A DNA stretch of 64,000 bases from Turritopsis dohrnii (Eukaryota; Cnidaria; Hydrozoa; Anthoathecata; Oceaniidae). Positions within the stretch are counted from its first letter, which is position 1, and every line of letters begins with the position of its first letter. The notes under the pieces were generated by a model that saw nothing but the letters and a program-made list of their open reading frames with translations, had not been told where the DNA came from and searched no databases. Shown here piece after piece: positions 23,413 through 34,512 of this stretch. Where the stretch lies: assembly GCA_027922465.2 (NCBI GenBank), contig BQMF02000025.1:816001-880000 (forward strand), in the 5' to 3' direction. Position numbers and translations under genes: made by a program.

Positions 23413-26311
23413 TCAATTTACTTTCTTTCTGATTTTTTGAATGAGATGCAAATTAACCGCTTTCCAAATGTTACTTAAATTTTCGTAAATAAAATACACT
23501 ATCAAAAACGAAATAGGGTTTAACATTGGATCGATGGTATCATAGGTCACCAACACCTTCGAAATTGATTGATCGTTTTCTATACGATGTACGTATAAAA
23601 CTGAGCGAAGCATGTTCACACCAGCATAAATGATGAGGAAAAGTGTGGAAGCAGCTTCTAAATTGTTAACTAAACCATCTTTGTAAGGCTTGACTTTCAA
23701 CTGAATGAGCAGGAAAACAGCCATTATCGGAAAAAACATAGCAAGTCGGGAGATAGGATCAATATGAAAGACCATTAAATATGCGATGATTAACCTTTGA
23801 ACGAGCAACCACGAATGCCAGTAAGCACATGTTTTATGGCCATCACTTCTATACGGCTGTTCAAAGAGTTCTGCAATGGACGACTTTAATTTGTTTTTCT
23901 CCTCACCAAGGCAACGGATTTTTTTGAATGGCATCGATATGTAATAAAATGGCACAATCAGAGGCACTGTCATAAAAACAAGAAATCGTTCCACGGAGAT
24001 AAAGTTTTCTCTTAAAAGTTTCAGCGATAAGAATAGCGAAATTGGAAATGGTACAACCCAGAACACAATAAATGCAGCTGCGAAGTACTGGCCAAGCCCC
24101 CAACATGTCTTCTCTGCGTAGACATAAAGTACATTAATATTGTCCACGTCTACACAATGAATCATTACGAGTGAGAGCGTTGCAATGTTTTTAAATCGCA
24201 TAGTAACTAAACGTAAAAAACATGTATAGCAGCGACAAAGGAAAGATATCTCATCTGCGTTAAGGTTAGAGGCGTAGACGTCCATTGGTTGAAATGAATT
24301 CGGCACATCCACATCAGCATTCGCACCACTATTACTTTCTTCCAGTTCCTGTCTATCGCGATTGTCTAACGTGTTACCTTCTTCCCGCGATTTCTGATAT
24401 AGAGAGAAGAGATGCAGGGATAAAGCTGTAAAGATCGTAGGTAAAACCAAACCAGCCGTAAAAACTAAATCTTTGAGAATGTACTTTTGAAAATCATTGA
24501 AATGTTGTGACGGGCACAGACGAAAAGTTGGTCTGATCATTTCTAAATTGAATAGACTTATGAGAAACGTATTTATCTTCGAAGTTGAATACTGAGACCC
24601 CAACTCAATCGTCATTAACTGTTTTAACTGGTAGAAGCTGACCAAAACATTAAAAACGCCCGACCAACGACAGCAGTCTTCCTCGTGATCTTTGCAGGAT
24701 GTGATTTCGTTAGGGAGAAAACACTGAATGTCTGCGGCAATATCGTCTCCGTCTTTTTTTATATCGTTGTATAGTCTGAGCTCGATACTTGTATTCGTTT
24801 CTTCATCTTCATTTTGTTCATCATTTCCGAAAAGTTTTCGACAGCTAATGAGGTGGATGATTTTCTTTGCAAAACTTGAAAAATTCTTCAATTTGTCCAA
24901 ATATCCAATACAAAGTATGTACAAAAATATTGAAAGACTGAATACGAGCCAAAAATATATCGAATGTGTACAGGATGATGTTGATATGCATTTATTTGTA
25001 AAATAATCCACAGAATATCTTTTCTGACAGTCACCACACAAATTTCCATGACGATTTTGGTTGCAAGTATTATATGAGGTACATATAATTGTTTTTTCGG
25101 AACAACAATACCCATCGGGGCAGGGAACGAATGTAACATTACCAGATCTGTTAACATAACCCCAGTAATTATCATTACTGAGAATGTTTCCATCGCACTT
25201 GCCACCAGTCGGACAAATGTTACACGAACTTTTTTTTGATTTTTTAAATATCAAGTTAAACTTTCTTGTACGAATCGGTGTACTAAAAAAACGATGTTTT
25301 CTTATTCTGAACTTAGAAAATATATTCAAGGAAAAGCTTGTTGCTTCATCATCGATGGTATAAGTTCCTTTATGGCATGCTTTGCAGAAATAAGTGAAAC
25401 GAGTTGGTTCTGCTTTTTTCAGTTCGTACAATGGATAACTGTTATTCGAACATAATAAAGACGTATTGCTAAAATTGATAGGACTTGAATGAAAAAGTAC
25501 TTTTGTATCTAATTCGATTATTGGAGTATCTATTTTTGCAGTAGTAGTGATAAGGACATTCTTTACATTTATACTGAAGTTATTGTCATTTCTGTAGTAA
25601 AAAGCTAACTGTGATACTTTGAAATTTGAATTTTCGATGGAAGTTTTGGAATTTATGAATCGAGCACCTTCGTAGCAGGTTATTTTTATGTCTGATAGTG
25701 TGGCTGCACCTCCCTGGATATCAAATACAATGCCACTTTTCGAATGATCCAAGTAAAAATTTCTTATCCATATTAAAGATTTTGTGGATTCGATCCCTGT
25801 TTTAAAAGTGACGTTTTTTATCATAATGTTTGATAAATGGAATTCCTTATTATGCATTGTTAGGTTTGGAATTTTACATTCATTAACGTATTTTGAGAAT
25901 TCCGCAGTGATTTGAGTGGTTATTGTCGTTGAGTCAAACGATTCATTTTTGTTGCTGTCAGTATATGCGATTCCCTTATCAAAATTAGTAATGAGTTTCC
26001 GCCCTGATGCATCAACGATCTCAATCCCGTTCATACTGATGTTGGCAACGTTCCTTATATCCAGAAAATCCATTGCTACTCCCGTTTGTTTTATTGAGAT
26101 GTTCAAGAATGACGCTGACTTCACATCCTTTATAGCAATGAAATTGAAACCCATTGATCCATTAGCAATCTCAATTTCGTTCATACTGATATTGGCAACA
26201 TTCCATATAAACAGAAGGCGCGATATTCCTCTCGTTTGTTTTATTGAGATGTTCGAGAGCGATGCTGACTTCACCTTGCTCATAACAATGACATTATGAC
26301 TCCCTGATCCT
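23413..26311 (-). CDS. Beta-helix/Cys-rich/multi-TM protein, C-terminal part
   Basis: The 956-codon frame plus about ten upstream codons (GSGSHNVIV...) is the 3' part of a gene whose 5' part lies beyond the TTAA element. Residues 1 to about 260 are beta-helix coils, including a 50-residue tandem repeat (VKSAS..NISIKQT at residues 4 and 54). Residues about 300-438 are Cys-rich and EGF-like (CPTGGKCDGN, CPDGYCCS, LCGDC). From residue 440 there are about seven hydrophobic segments with a terminal SFLIVYFIYENL. The architecture (parallel beta-helix ectodomain, Cys-rich neck, multi-TM domain) matches a large family of uncharacterised membrane proteins that I recall from sponges and cnidarians; molecular function is not established. 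The reading frame is intact to its stop. I expect a cell-surface receptor-like role by inference only. Confidence 0.75.
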
Positions 26312-26315
26312 TTAA

Positions 26316-27611
26316 AGGAGAATTAACGTCAAAATTAATGTGCCTTTTTTTTTTGATAGTTCGATAGTATTGTTAAAGAAGAACTCGTGTTCAAAATTTC
26401 AGCTTCATTGCACCATGTTTCGTCAAGTTATGACCAAATAAAGTTTTCTATCTTTTTGAAACTGTGACGTCACGTATGTCCAAGGTTAAGTTTGCGTTTG
26501 TGATCTAACATTTATGATCACGCTAACAATAAATGAAATCGATTAACTTTTTCCTTTTCAATTGACTATTGAAATGTTTTTAAACATCAAAGAAAGAAAA
26601 AAAAGTTAATGCAGCTATGTCGTAGGGAATACGCAGATGAATAAAGTATTTTTCTATTTGTAATTTAACTTTTTTTTCACTTTTTAATAAGCTTCCAATT
26701 TTAAAGTTAATAAGACTGAAATGACGGTTTGTAAGGCATGTGGATGCTTTCATTACCGCGACTATCTTATAAAAACCAGGTTATATTCTGTGTAAAGAAA
26801 AAATTTTTCATTGCTTGTTCTATTTATTTAACAACAATGAAAAAAAGATTGTGCGCAATATAATAAACTCAGAAAAAAATATACAAAAAAATATATACTA
26901 GAAATGTTTTCACCAATAAAATACGATAATCTTACTTTAGATGTGAAATTTTTGACGTCCTTGAAGTTTTTCTTGTATCTTTGAAATTGAATGTACGTAG
27001 TTTCCAGAACAGTTTTATTGAGACAGATAACATCGAAATCTTTGTGCTCAGTTATACAACACGTGTTTTGTAGCTTATCATCCAACAAATCAGGAAAATC
27101 CTTCTTACAACATTTTGATTCTGTTAACGTTGGCATTAGAGTACAATGATGACAATAACACCAGTGCAAGTTTTCCAACCGACTTGAATTCAAATTGTTG
27201 TCATCATCTTCGCTACTACTCACTGTGTTATCATCGGGCATGGTGGACTCTTCGTTTGGAATACCTAAAGCCTTCATTTCTGCTTCAGTATATTCCGGCT
27301 CGTTCATGTAGGCCATCTTGTTCAGTGGAAACTGATATCAATGAATCAAAACTGTTTTCAAAGCTTTCGCTCAGTTCGTAGACACTGGATGAACCTTCAA
27401 CACTGCTTATGCTATCTTCGTCCATATACATTATAAAACAGATGGACATACGTGACGTCACAACTGTAATAACGGTTAGTTGTGGAGCATAACTTAAAAT
27501 GCTTATTTAAAGCGAAATAAAATTTTTTAACAAATTTGGATAAAGCCATTTGATTTGTAAAAAGATAAAGTTTTATTTTAGCGAAAGTTGTTTTTTGACG
27601 TTAATTCTCCT
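26316..27611 (-). mobile_element. TTAA-flanked DNA element inserted in the beta-helix gene
   Basis: A 1,296-bp element with TTAA at 26312-26315 and 27612-27615. The 19-bp terminal inverted repeats AGGAGAATTAACGTCAAAA are perfect. Both subterminal regions also contain TGACGTCACGTATGTCCA in inverted orientation (near 26465 and 27450). The TTAA duplication indicates piggyBac or Kolobok type. No transposase is present, but it carries an exon for a P2X7-C-terminus-like zinc domain. Confidence 0.88.
26928..27316 (-). CDS. P2X7 C-terminal-like zinc domain protein, exon in the TTAA element
   Basis: From ATG 27316 the frame encodes about 120 residues. It opens YMNEPEYTEAEMKALG, then an acidic Ser-rich linker, then a Cys/His domain: WCYCHHC, MPT, KCCKK, CCIT, FDVICLN, VLETTY. 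This pattern matches the cytoplasmic C-terminal (ballast) domain of P2X7 receptors, which also occurs alone in many cnidarian and other invertebrate proteins. A splice donor (AAA|GTAAGA) after FTSK explains why the frame decays after about 26940; no second exon is visible in the element. Upstream, another acidic Met-started frame (from 27431) is open but in a different phase, so the true N-terminus is unclear. Function within the element is unknown. Confidence 0.65.
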
Positions 27612-28609
27612 TTAATGATTTTCATTTCGTTTATAGTGACATTGTAAGTATGTTTTAAATATAATACGTTCCAAGTCGTAAAAATATCACGAATATTTAC
27701 GTTAGTGAATGAAACTAAATCAGTTTCTTTAACTACAACAACAACGCGTTTGCATCTACCGTTGGTTATGTTGGCATTGTTCAAACTGAAACGTCCACCG
27801 TTTATGCGAAACAAATCTGAACTTCCAAAAAAGTTTTTCATTGTTATTCCTTGAATAGAGCTGATGGAATCTTTGATGTCAATGAATCCTTTGAAATCCT
27901 GGACCAGTATGTTATTCATTTTAAGAACTTTCACTTTTTGTACTTGAACTATGTGATCGACCAGCTGGTTATTGAACTGACATCCATTTACAATATATGT
28001 ATCAACATTTACGATCTTGATGGGCGAGTCATTAATAAATGTCGAATTTGTAATAGTTATAGTGGCATTTCTGTGGGAACTTGCTGGATGACCTGTTATG
28101 GTAATTCCACTGGAAATAAATGTACAACGGTGTATGAGAATGTTTGTATAGCTTGCAGGATATACGGTCAGAAACATCTGATTTGTCATGGATTTGATGG
28201 AACACTTACTTATGATAATGTGAAATGCTTCCGGATAACTTCTTTTCTGTATCAAATCAACGTCCAAGAGTTGAATGCTATCTATGCTGATCTTGATTTT
28301 TTTTAATCCCTCCGGTAAAATAAGTGCGGGAATTTCTTTGTTTGTTGTTAACGTAGGACCACATCCATTGCTTATCTTTCCTGTGATACTGATGGAATCC
28401 GATACTACAATTGTTTCATTTATCACGTGGGTACCACAATCATTCAAGATCATCACTGTACGATTTGTTTCATGTTTCTGCTGGTACGCATATCCCAATG
28501 TACCACAAGGATTGGTGAAGCTTCCGCAATTCTTCACGTCTGTACCATTAATTGATACGAAAACGTGAACATCTTGACCTAAAGAAAGTTTCCTCTGTAA
28601 ACTGGACAT
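27609..28609 (-). CDS. Beta-helix/multi-TM protein, N-terminal part (interrupted)
   Basis: The 5' exon of the same gene. About 330 codons of Ser/Asn/Ile-rich beta-helix coils begin with VHVFVSINGTDVKNCG...NPCGTLGYAY, the typical opening of these ectodomains. There is no obvious signal peptide. An AG acceptor-like site (TTTACAG near 28597-28603) suggests the exon starts there and that a signal-peptide exon lies upstream, so the ATG at 28609 may not be the real start. The coding sequence runs into the TTAA element and stops about 11 codons inside it. Removing the element plus one TTAA restores the frame exactly (...MKIIK joined to GSGSHNV...). Confidence 0.75.
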
Positions 28610-29675
28610 CAGAAAAGTCTAGCTAATATTTCATTTTTTTTCAGTATTTACCTAAATACGTTTACATTAATATAAATCATTTTTAGGCAGTTCAAAATAA
28701 TAAAAAACAATATTAGAATAATTTGAATAAGGCTTGAATACACTTTGAATGGTTATTGCAAAAATGAATTAAACCTCTAGTTTCCAAGATTTTTATGTCA
28801 CTTTTGTATAAAAACAACCTTGAGAATTTTTGTCCCAGCTAAATCGGATACTTTCTATAAAACATCATCAATTCATAAGTTCGATTTAAAATCATTTTCC
28901 TTGCATACTGGAAAGGTTTATTATCAGGGTTTTTGAGGTGTCGTTTTGACAATGCAGTGTGCCCCAAAAAAGAAGTTCAAAGTTTGAAACAATTAGTTTC
29001 TTTAAATGTTGCTTTGATTAAAACCATTTTCATATCGTTCGAAAGACCTTTTGCTCTTCTTTGCAAAAGTATAATTTTCATCTTAAATTATATAAAAAGC
29101 TAAGACCTAATTGACAAGAGGAAAACAGCAAGAGATGCTGAAGCAATAACTGATGTTCCATTATTACTGCAAAGACACCAATCCCAGCGACAACCAAGAA
29201 TGATGTGCAGAAGATGTCCACTTGCTATACGAAAATCATCTTTTAACCGAATAACAGAATGTGACATTCAATGGCATTTCGTACATTCGTGTATTCGTCC
29301 AAGAACACAAATTACATCAGATGGCTAACATTTTGTAATTGTTTTCCTCTAAGAGTCCAAAAGATCCGTTTCATGTGGAGTATTGTGATAGAGGAATTGA
29401 ACAATCCAAGAGTTAAATTAGCCACTTAAGAAATAACAAATCCTACTATCTAGTTTTCGATCGAGGAAACTAGAAATTGGATTATTCTGGAATATCCCTT
29501 CTTTGTCAGCTTCTAGAAACCTTGAAATTATTTGAAAAAATGAAAAGATACATCCTTTCTGAAACTTGTTCTTCAAAATTTCAAAAATAGACTATTTTAT
29601 AACAAACAAGAAGCCACTTGGCTTGAAGACTTCAGGACGTAACACAACGATACATATTTAGTCTCAAAAATACAA
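28610..29675. other. Upstream flank of the beta-helix gene
   Basis: No supported gene. The first exon of the minus-strand beta-helix gene should lie here or further right, but I cannot place it. At about 29120-29325 there is a frame with RMMCRRC and HSCIRPRTQ, like a broken transposon-derived Cys motif, too short to classify. Confidence 0.4.
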
Positions 29676-31237
29676 CGTTGCCGAATTGCAAAATTATGTT
29701 CAAATCTAATAAAATGACTGGCAAATTCAAAATCAGCAACTTCTAATTGTGCGTTGTAGAAATTTTTATGAATATTGTAGAACTTTCTAAGTTTGATCCA
29801 AATTTGGCCCGAATTACCTATTTCTGGTCAAATCTGACAAAATGACTGAAAAATTCGTAATCAGCACCTTTCAAATGTGATCGGCGCAAAATTTTTTGAA
29901 ATTTGAAGAACTTTCTAAATTTGGTCCAAATTTGACCTAAATTGGCCAATTTTAGTCAAACCTGGCAAAAACTAACTATCATTGTCAACTTCGAAATCAG
30001 CACCTTTCAAATGTAATCCGTGTAAATTTTTGTGAAAATTGAAGAATTTTCGAAATTGGGTCCAAATTTGGCCTAAATTGCCCAATTTTAGTCAAACCTG
30101 TCAAAATCATTGTCAAATTTGAAATCAGCACCTTTCATTTGTATTCGAGCAAAATTTCATGAAAATTGAAGGACTTTTGAAATTTGGTCCAAATTTGGCC
30201 TAAAATGGCCAATTTTAGTTAAACCTGACAAAATCATTGTCAAATTTGAAATTAGCACCTTTCAATTGTAATCCGTGCAAAATTTCATGAAAATTGAAGA
30301 ACTTTCGAAATTTGGTCCAAATTTGGCCTAAAATGGCCAATTTTAGTCAAACCTGACAAAATCATTGCCAAATTTGAAATCAGCACCTTTCAATTGTAAT
30401 CCGTGCAAAATTTCATGAAAATTGAAGAACTTACGAAATTTGGTCCAAATTTGACCTAAATTGGCCAATTTTAGTCAAACCTGGCAACATCATTGTCAAA
30501 TTTGAAATCAGCACCTTTCAAATGTGATCCGTGCAAATTTTTGTGAAAATTGAAGAACTTTCGAAATTTGGTCCAAATTTGGCCTAAATTGGCCAGTTTT
30601 AATCAAACCTGGCAATATCGTTGTCAAATTTGAAATCAGCACCTTTCAATTGTGATCCGTGCAAAATTTCATGAAAATTGAAGAACTTTCGAAATTTGGT
30701 CCAAATTTGGCCTAAATTGCCCAATTTTAGTCAAACCTGTCAAAATCATTGTCAAATTTGAAATCAGCACCTTTCATTTGTATTCGAGCAAAATTTCATG
30801 AAAATTGAAGAACTTTCGAAATTTGGTCCAAATTTGGCCTAAATTGCCCAATTTTATTCAAACCTGACAAAATCATTGCCAAATTTGAAATCAGCACCTT
30901 TCAATTGTAATCCGTGCAAAATTTCATGAAAATTGAAGAATTTTCGAAATTTGGTCCAAATTTGGCCTAAATTGCCCAATTTTATTCAAACCTGACAAAA
31001 TCATTGTCAAATTCGAAATCAGCATCTTTCAATTGTGATCCGTGCAAAATTTCATGAAAATCGAAGAGCTTTCGAAATTTGGTCCAAATTTGGACTAAAT
31101 TGGCCAATTTTAGTCAAACCTGGCAATATCATTGTCAAATTCGAATTCAGCACCTTTCAATTGTGCTCTGTGCAAATTTTCATGAAAATTGGTCAACTGG
31201 AAGTCCTAATTTGACCAAATTTGCGAATTCGGCAACG
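29676..31237. repeat. 128-bp tandem array between inverted repeats
   Basis: The string AGCACCTTTCA and its variants recur at 30000, 30128, 30255, 30383, 30511, 30639, 30767, 30894, 31022 and 31150, a period of 127-128 bp. More diverged units precede it, so there are about 12 units in all. Each unit includes AAATTTGGTCCAAATTTGGC. The array is bounded by an imperfect inverted repeat (CGTTGCCGAATTGCAAAATT at 29676-29695, counterpart at 31217-31237), so it may be the body of a mobile element. It has no coding function. Confidence 0.9.
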
Positions 31238-32347
31238 ATGTCATGTAAACGCTGCACGAAAACGTTCATAACTTGGAGTAGTAGTAGTAGGAGGAGGAGA
31301 AACACGGGTATTTTAAATACTTTACTCCACCACGGGTGTCCTAAAGTCAAAAAGCTAATTTTGGGGATTTTAAAGAGCTAATTTTGCCAAGTGAAAAAAA
31401 CAACATAAAATATAATCATTAAGTTCTGTAGCTTTTTCAGAAGAAAACACAAGAAGAAAAGAAGCAAAGAAGAAAAGTCTCTATTTTTCCGAAAACAAAA
31501 CGATTCGGAACCAAGGGGTAGTCTCACTACGATTTACTCAAGAAAATGAAAGTAAGCCCCTTAATGAGATTGTTTTTATACTGATAAGTATAAACATCGC
31601 GACATTTACATTAGGAACATCTTTAAGAACATCTTTAAGCGACATTTACATTAAGAACATCTTTAAGAAATTAAAACTGCATGAATGTTTATGCTGCTCG
31701 CGAAATTAATACACCTTTCCTGAGGTTATTTTCTGTGAAATGAAAACGAGGTTGGATGTACTTGGTGTATGCTCGCGATTATTTGTGTACGCGACTATCG
31801 AAGACTATCGTAAATCAAAATGATGACAATAATTTTATAGATCTCGACACTTCCTTTATGAAAATCTATAAAAATTTATTATGTACTATTTCCGTTACAG
31901 AAGTTTATAGTCACCATCTATTGTTTTATTTAAAAAAAATTTTTTAAACTCAACATTTATTGTTTTTTATTTTCCTTTCCTTTATTTGACTTTCCATCTT
32001 ATTTGGTCTGAAATTTCAAAATTATTCATGATTAATGTAAGCAACCGTTTAGGAACTTTCTTGTTTTAGGTGATTTTTAAGCAGCTTTCCGAGGAGGTAA
32101 AAAGTTGCATTGCTTATAAAAGCAATACGTGTATTTAAATATTTGAATTTCCTCTTTAAATCTTGCGAACGAAAAATGAATTTAAAAAATTCAAAAGCTG
32201 ACTCTCATCATTTTTTGAAACTCTTCAAAATGTGACGAAAATGTAAATTTTGAGTTTTGAGTTATGTTCCTCATAATATGAGTTATCGTTACCGGCCATG
32301 CTAGTTGATATATTATGCGGAAGTTTTAAATTTACAAAGAAACAACT
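31238..32347. other. Non-coding stretch with simple repeats
   Basis: Includes a TAG/AGG trinucleotide microsatellite (about 31266-31297) followed by CACGGGTGTTTT-like sequence, and a short duplicated string (ACATCTTTAAG...GCGACATTTACATTA) at 31598-31668. No gene recognised. Confidence 0.4.
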
Positions 32348-32873
32348 ACCGTAGTGACTGAATAGTTAGAAAACTTTTATTCGAGAGGGGCGCTTATTAT
32401 GCTGAGTAAAAAAATATTGTATAAAATGTGGACCCTAATAAAAGACAAGTAAGTATACTGTCGGAAAGACAAGAGACTTGAAGAGCCAGTATATGACATG
32501 AAGAGGCAGAAGAGACAGAATATGGCATGAACAGGTGAATGGTGTCTATAAAAAAGCTGGTATACTCGTTGGACACATCCCAATACAAATGTCAAGTTTA
32601 ATAGACTTAAGCTCATCTGATAATCAGTAACTCGGAAAAGGAAATGATTACTCAAGATTTGAAGTCGCTAAATACTTGAAGATGACCTGGGAAAAAAGAA
32701 AATAAAATGTTCTCATTTTGAAATGGAATTCAACGTAAATCAAGTCCTTTGTAAAACACTAGTGTTCCTGAAATAAATATATTTTAACGAAATTGTTTTG
32801 TAGTTATATTATAATTATTTGTCCAAAAAATGGGCGCTTACTCGGAGGGGGCATTGATTCAGTCATTTATGGT
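32348..32873. mobile_element. Possible degraded MITE
   Basis: ACCGTAGTGACTGAAT at the left and ATTCAGTCATTTATGGTA at the right are imperfect inverted ends. Just inside both ends a GGGCGCTTA(T/C) string occurs in the same orientation. No clear duplication and no transposase; low confidence. Confidence 0.35.
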
Positions 32874-34437
32874 AAACAAATAAAAAAAGAAAAAAAACAC
32901 ACAACCACTTACATTCTATGATTGACACAATAATGAAACCAATCAATAGGCAAATACCACGATGATAAAACATGTTGTTCATGTAAACAGGAAACGATCG
33001 CACCACAGTTTAAAAGTAGTTAGTTGTTTTGAAAACTGATGAGGTATTTATAGTTATCTAAATAGAAACGTCTGACCAATCTTACCAATTTATTGATTAC
33101 AGCATACGTAGGAAAAGGATTTGTTGATTGCGAAAACGATAAATTTGTTAATGAATAAATGAATGAAATAAACCAATTCACAGATAAAAACATAGTTCTA
33201 TAAAACTAAATATCAATCAACCATATTGGTAAAACAGATGTAGAACAGTAACGCAGCAATTTGTAAATTATAGATGTCAAACTGTCTGTTACACAAAGAA
33301 ATAAATTTTAAATTTTGTTTAATTGCTCGCCTAGAAACATTTTATAGTTAAATTGCTAACACTCTCCTACGCAAATTTTGACTACCCTCTAGATGATCCG
33401 CCACTGAACTGGAGAACTAACAGTCATCTTTTGAGAAGTTGAAATCCATAATGAACAAGTCGTCAAAGTGAAACTGAGACATGATAATGCCTGCTTGTAA
33501 TTTCCGTGCTGTCATTTTATATTGTTGTAAATAATCAAATTATTATTTTATCCATCTTTCTATATATGAACAAGAGCCAGATGGCGCAAAACGGTAGCAG
33601 CAAAAGTACTTTCCACAAGAATACTTTTAAATTTGAAATTTTACTTAAAGTTCTTAAACGTTCTATAAACGTTATTTCTTGAGATATCTTACTGGTGGAA
33701 AACATGCATAAACGATATTATAATGTTTAAAATTACTAACTCGTGTAAATAGGGTCTACTCGCAACACACCAGCAATTTAATGTATTAGAAGACAAAAGA
33801 ATTATACATGCATGAGCTGTTTATAACGTACGTTTTTTTTATAAGAGCTTATGTAGAAAAAAAAACGCGTTTCTTCGAAAAAAAATGTATGTTTTGAATT
33901 ATAATTTTTTGAAACCGAAAATGAATTCAAACAGATAACTGCCTTTTTTTAACTCGATTTTTGAAAACCTTGATGTTCAAAGACAGAACAGATAGCTAAC
34001 AAACGTAGAAAGTAATAAGAAAGTCTGATCTGTGCTTTACTGACACGAAAAACATATCTATTTTCGAGTGCCAAAGTTCATTGATTCAGTACCATAAAAG
34101 TAACTAAAAGTCCCAGTTTTATGTAGACCTATTTGATTAATATCTATTCCTTCATCAATTAAGTGATAAAATATCAAAGAAAACGTATTTTAAATGTATG
34201 TGATTGAAAACCTTCGAAAATTCAAAAGGCTGCGTTCGTTCATTAGAATGTAAATCGCAGACTAATTGCCATTTCGGCCGGAGTAGGAGGAGGAGGAGGA
34301 GTAGGAGTAGGAGTCGGAGTCCACGGGTGTTTTAATACGGTATTCGCTATCGCTGCTACCGTAATAAAATATTACATATATTCACCAGAATAACATTCAT
34401 CTATTGAGTAGAAACCAGGTTCTTAGAACCAGGTTCT
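32874..34437. other. Non-coding stretch
   Basis: No gene recognised. A GGA/GTA trinucleotide microsatellite lies at about 34275-34320, followed by CACGGGTGTTTTAATAC, similar to the sequence after the 31.27-kb microsatellite. Confidence 0.4.
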
Positions 34438-34512
34438 GAAGATGCATCAGATTTCTTCGTGATTTGTAAGTATCCTTTACTTACAAATCACGAAGAAATC
34501 TGATGCATCTTC
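34438..34512. repeat. Perfect 33-bp-arm hairpin
   Basis: Arms 34438-34470 and 34480-34512 are exact reverse complements with a 9-nt loop (34471-34479). Immediately upstream, GAACCAGGTTCT occurs twice in tandem (about 34410-34437). Such perfect snap-back structures can arise by template switching or fold-back repair, or could form a small-RNA precursor. Confidence 0.9.

Noticed and set aside
23903..25205. Additional small genes within the beta-helix/TM gene
   Set aside because: Frames of 67-105 codons on both strands are shadows of the 956-codon frame.
29676..31237. CRISPR-like array
   Set aside because: Units are 128 bp and contiguous with no unique spacers; this is a eukaryotic satellite.
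31079..31381. 100-codon frame at the end of the 128-bp array
   Set aside because: It merely reads through satellite units and the adjacent microsatellite.
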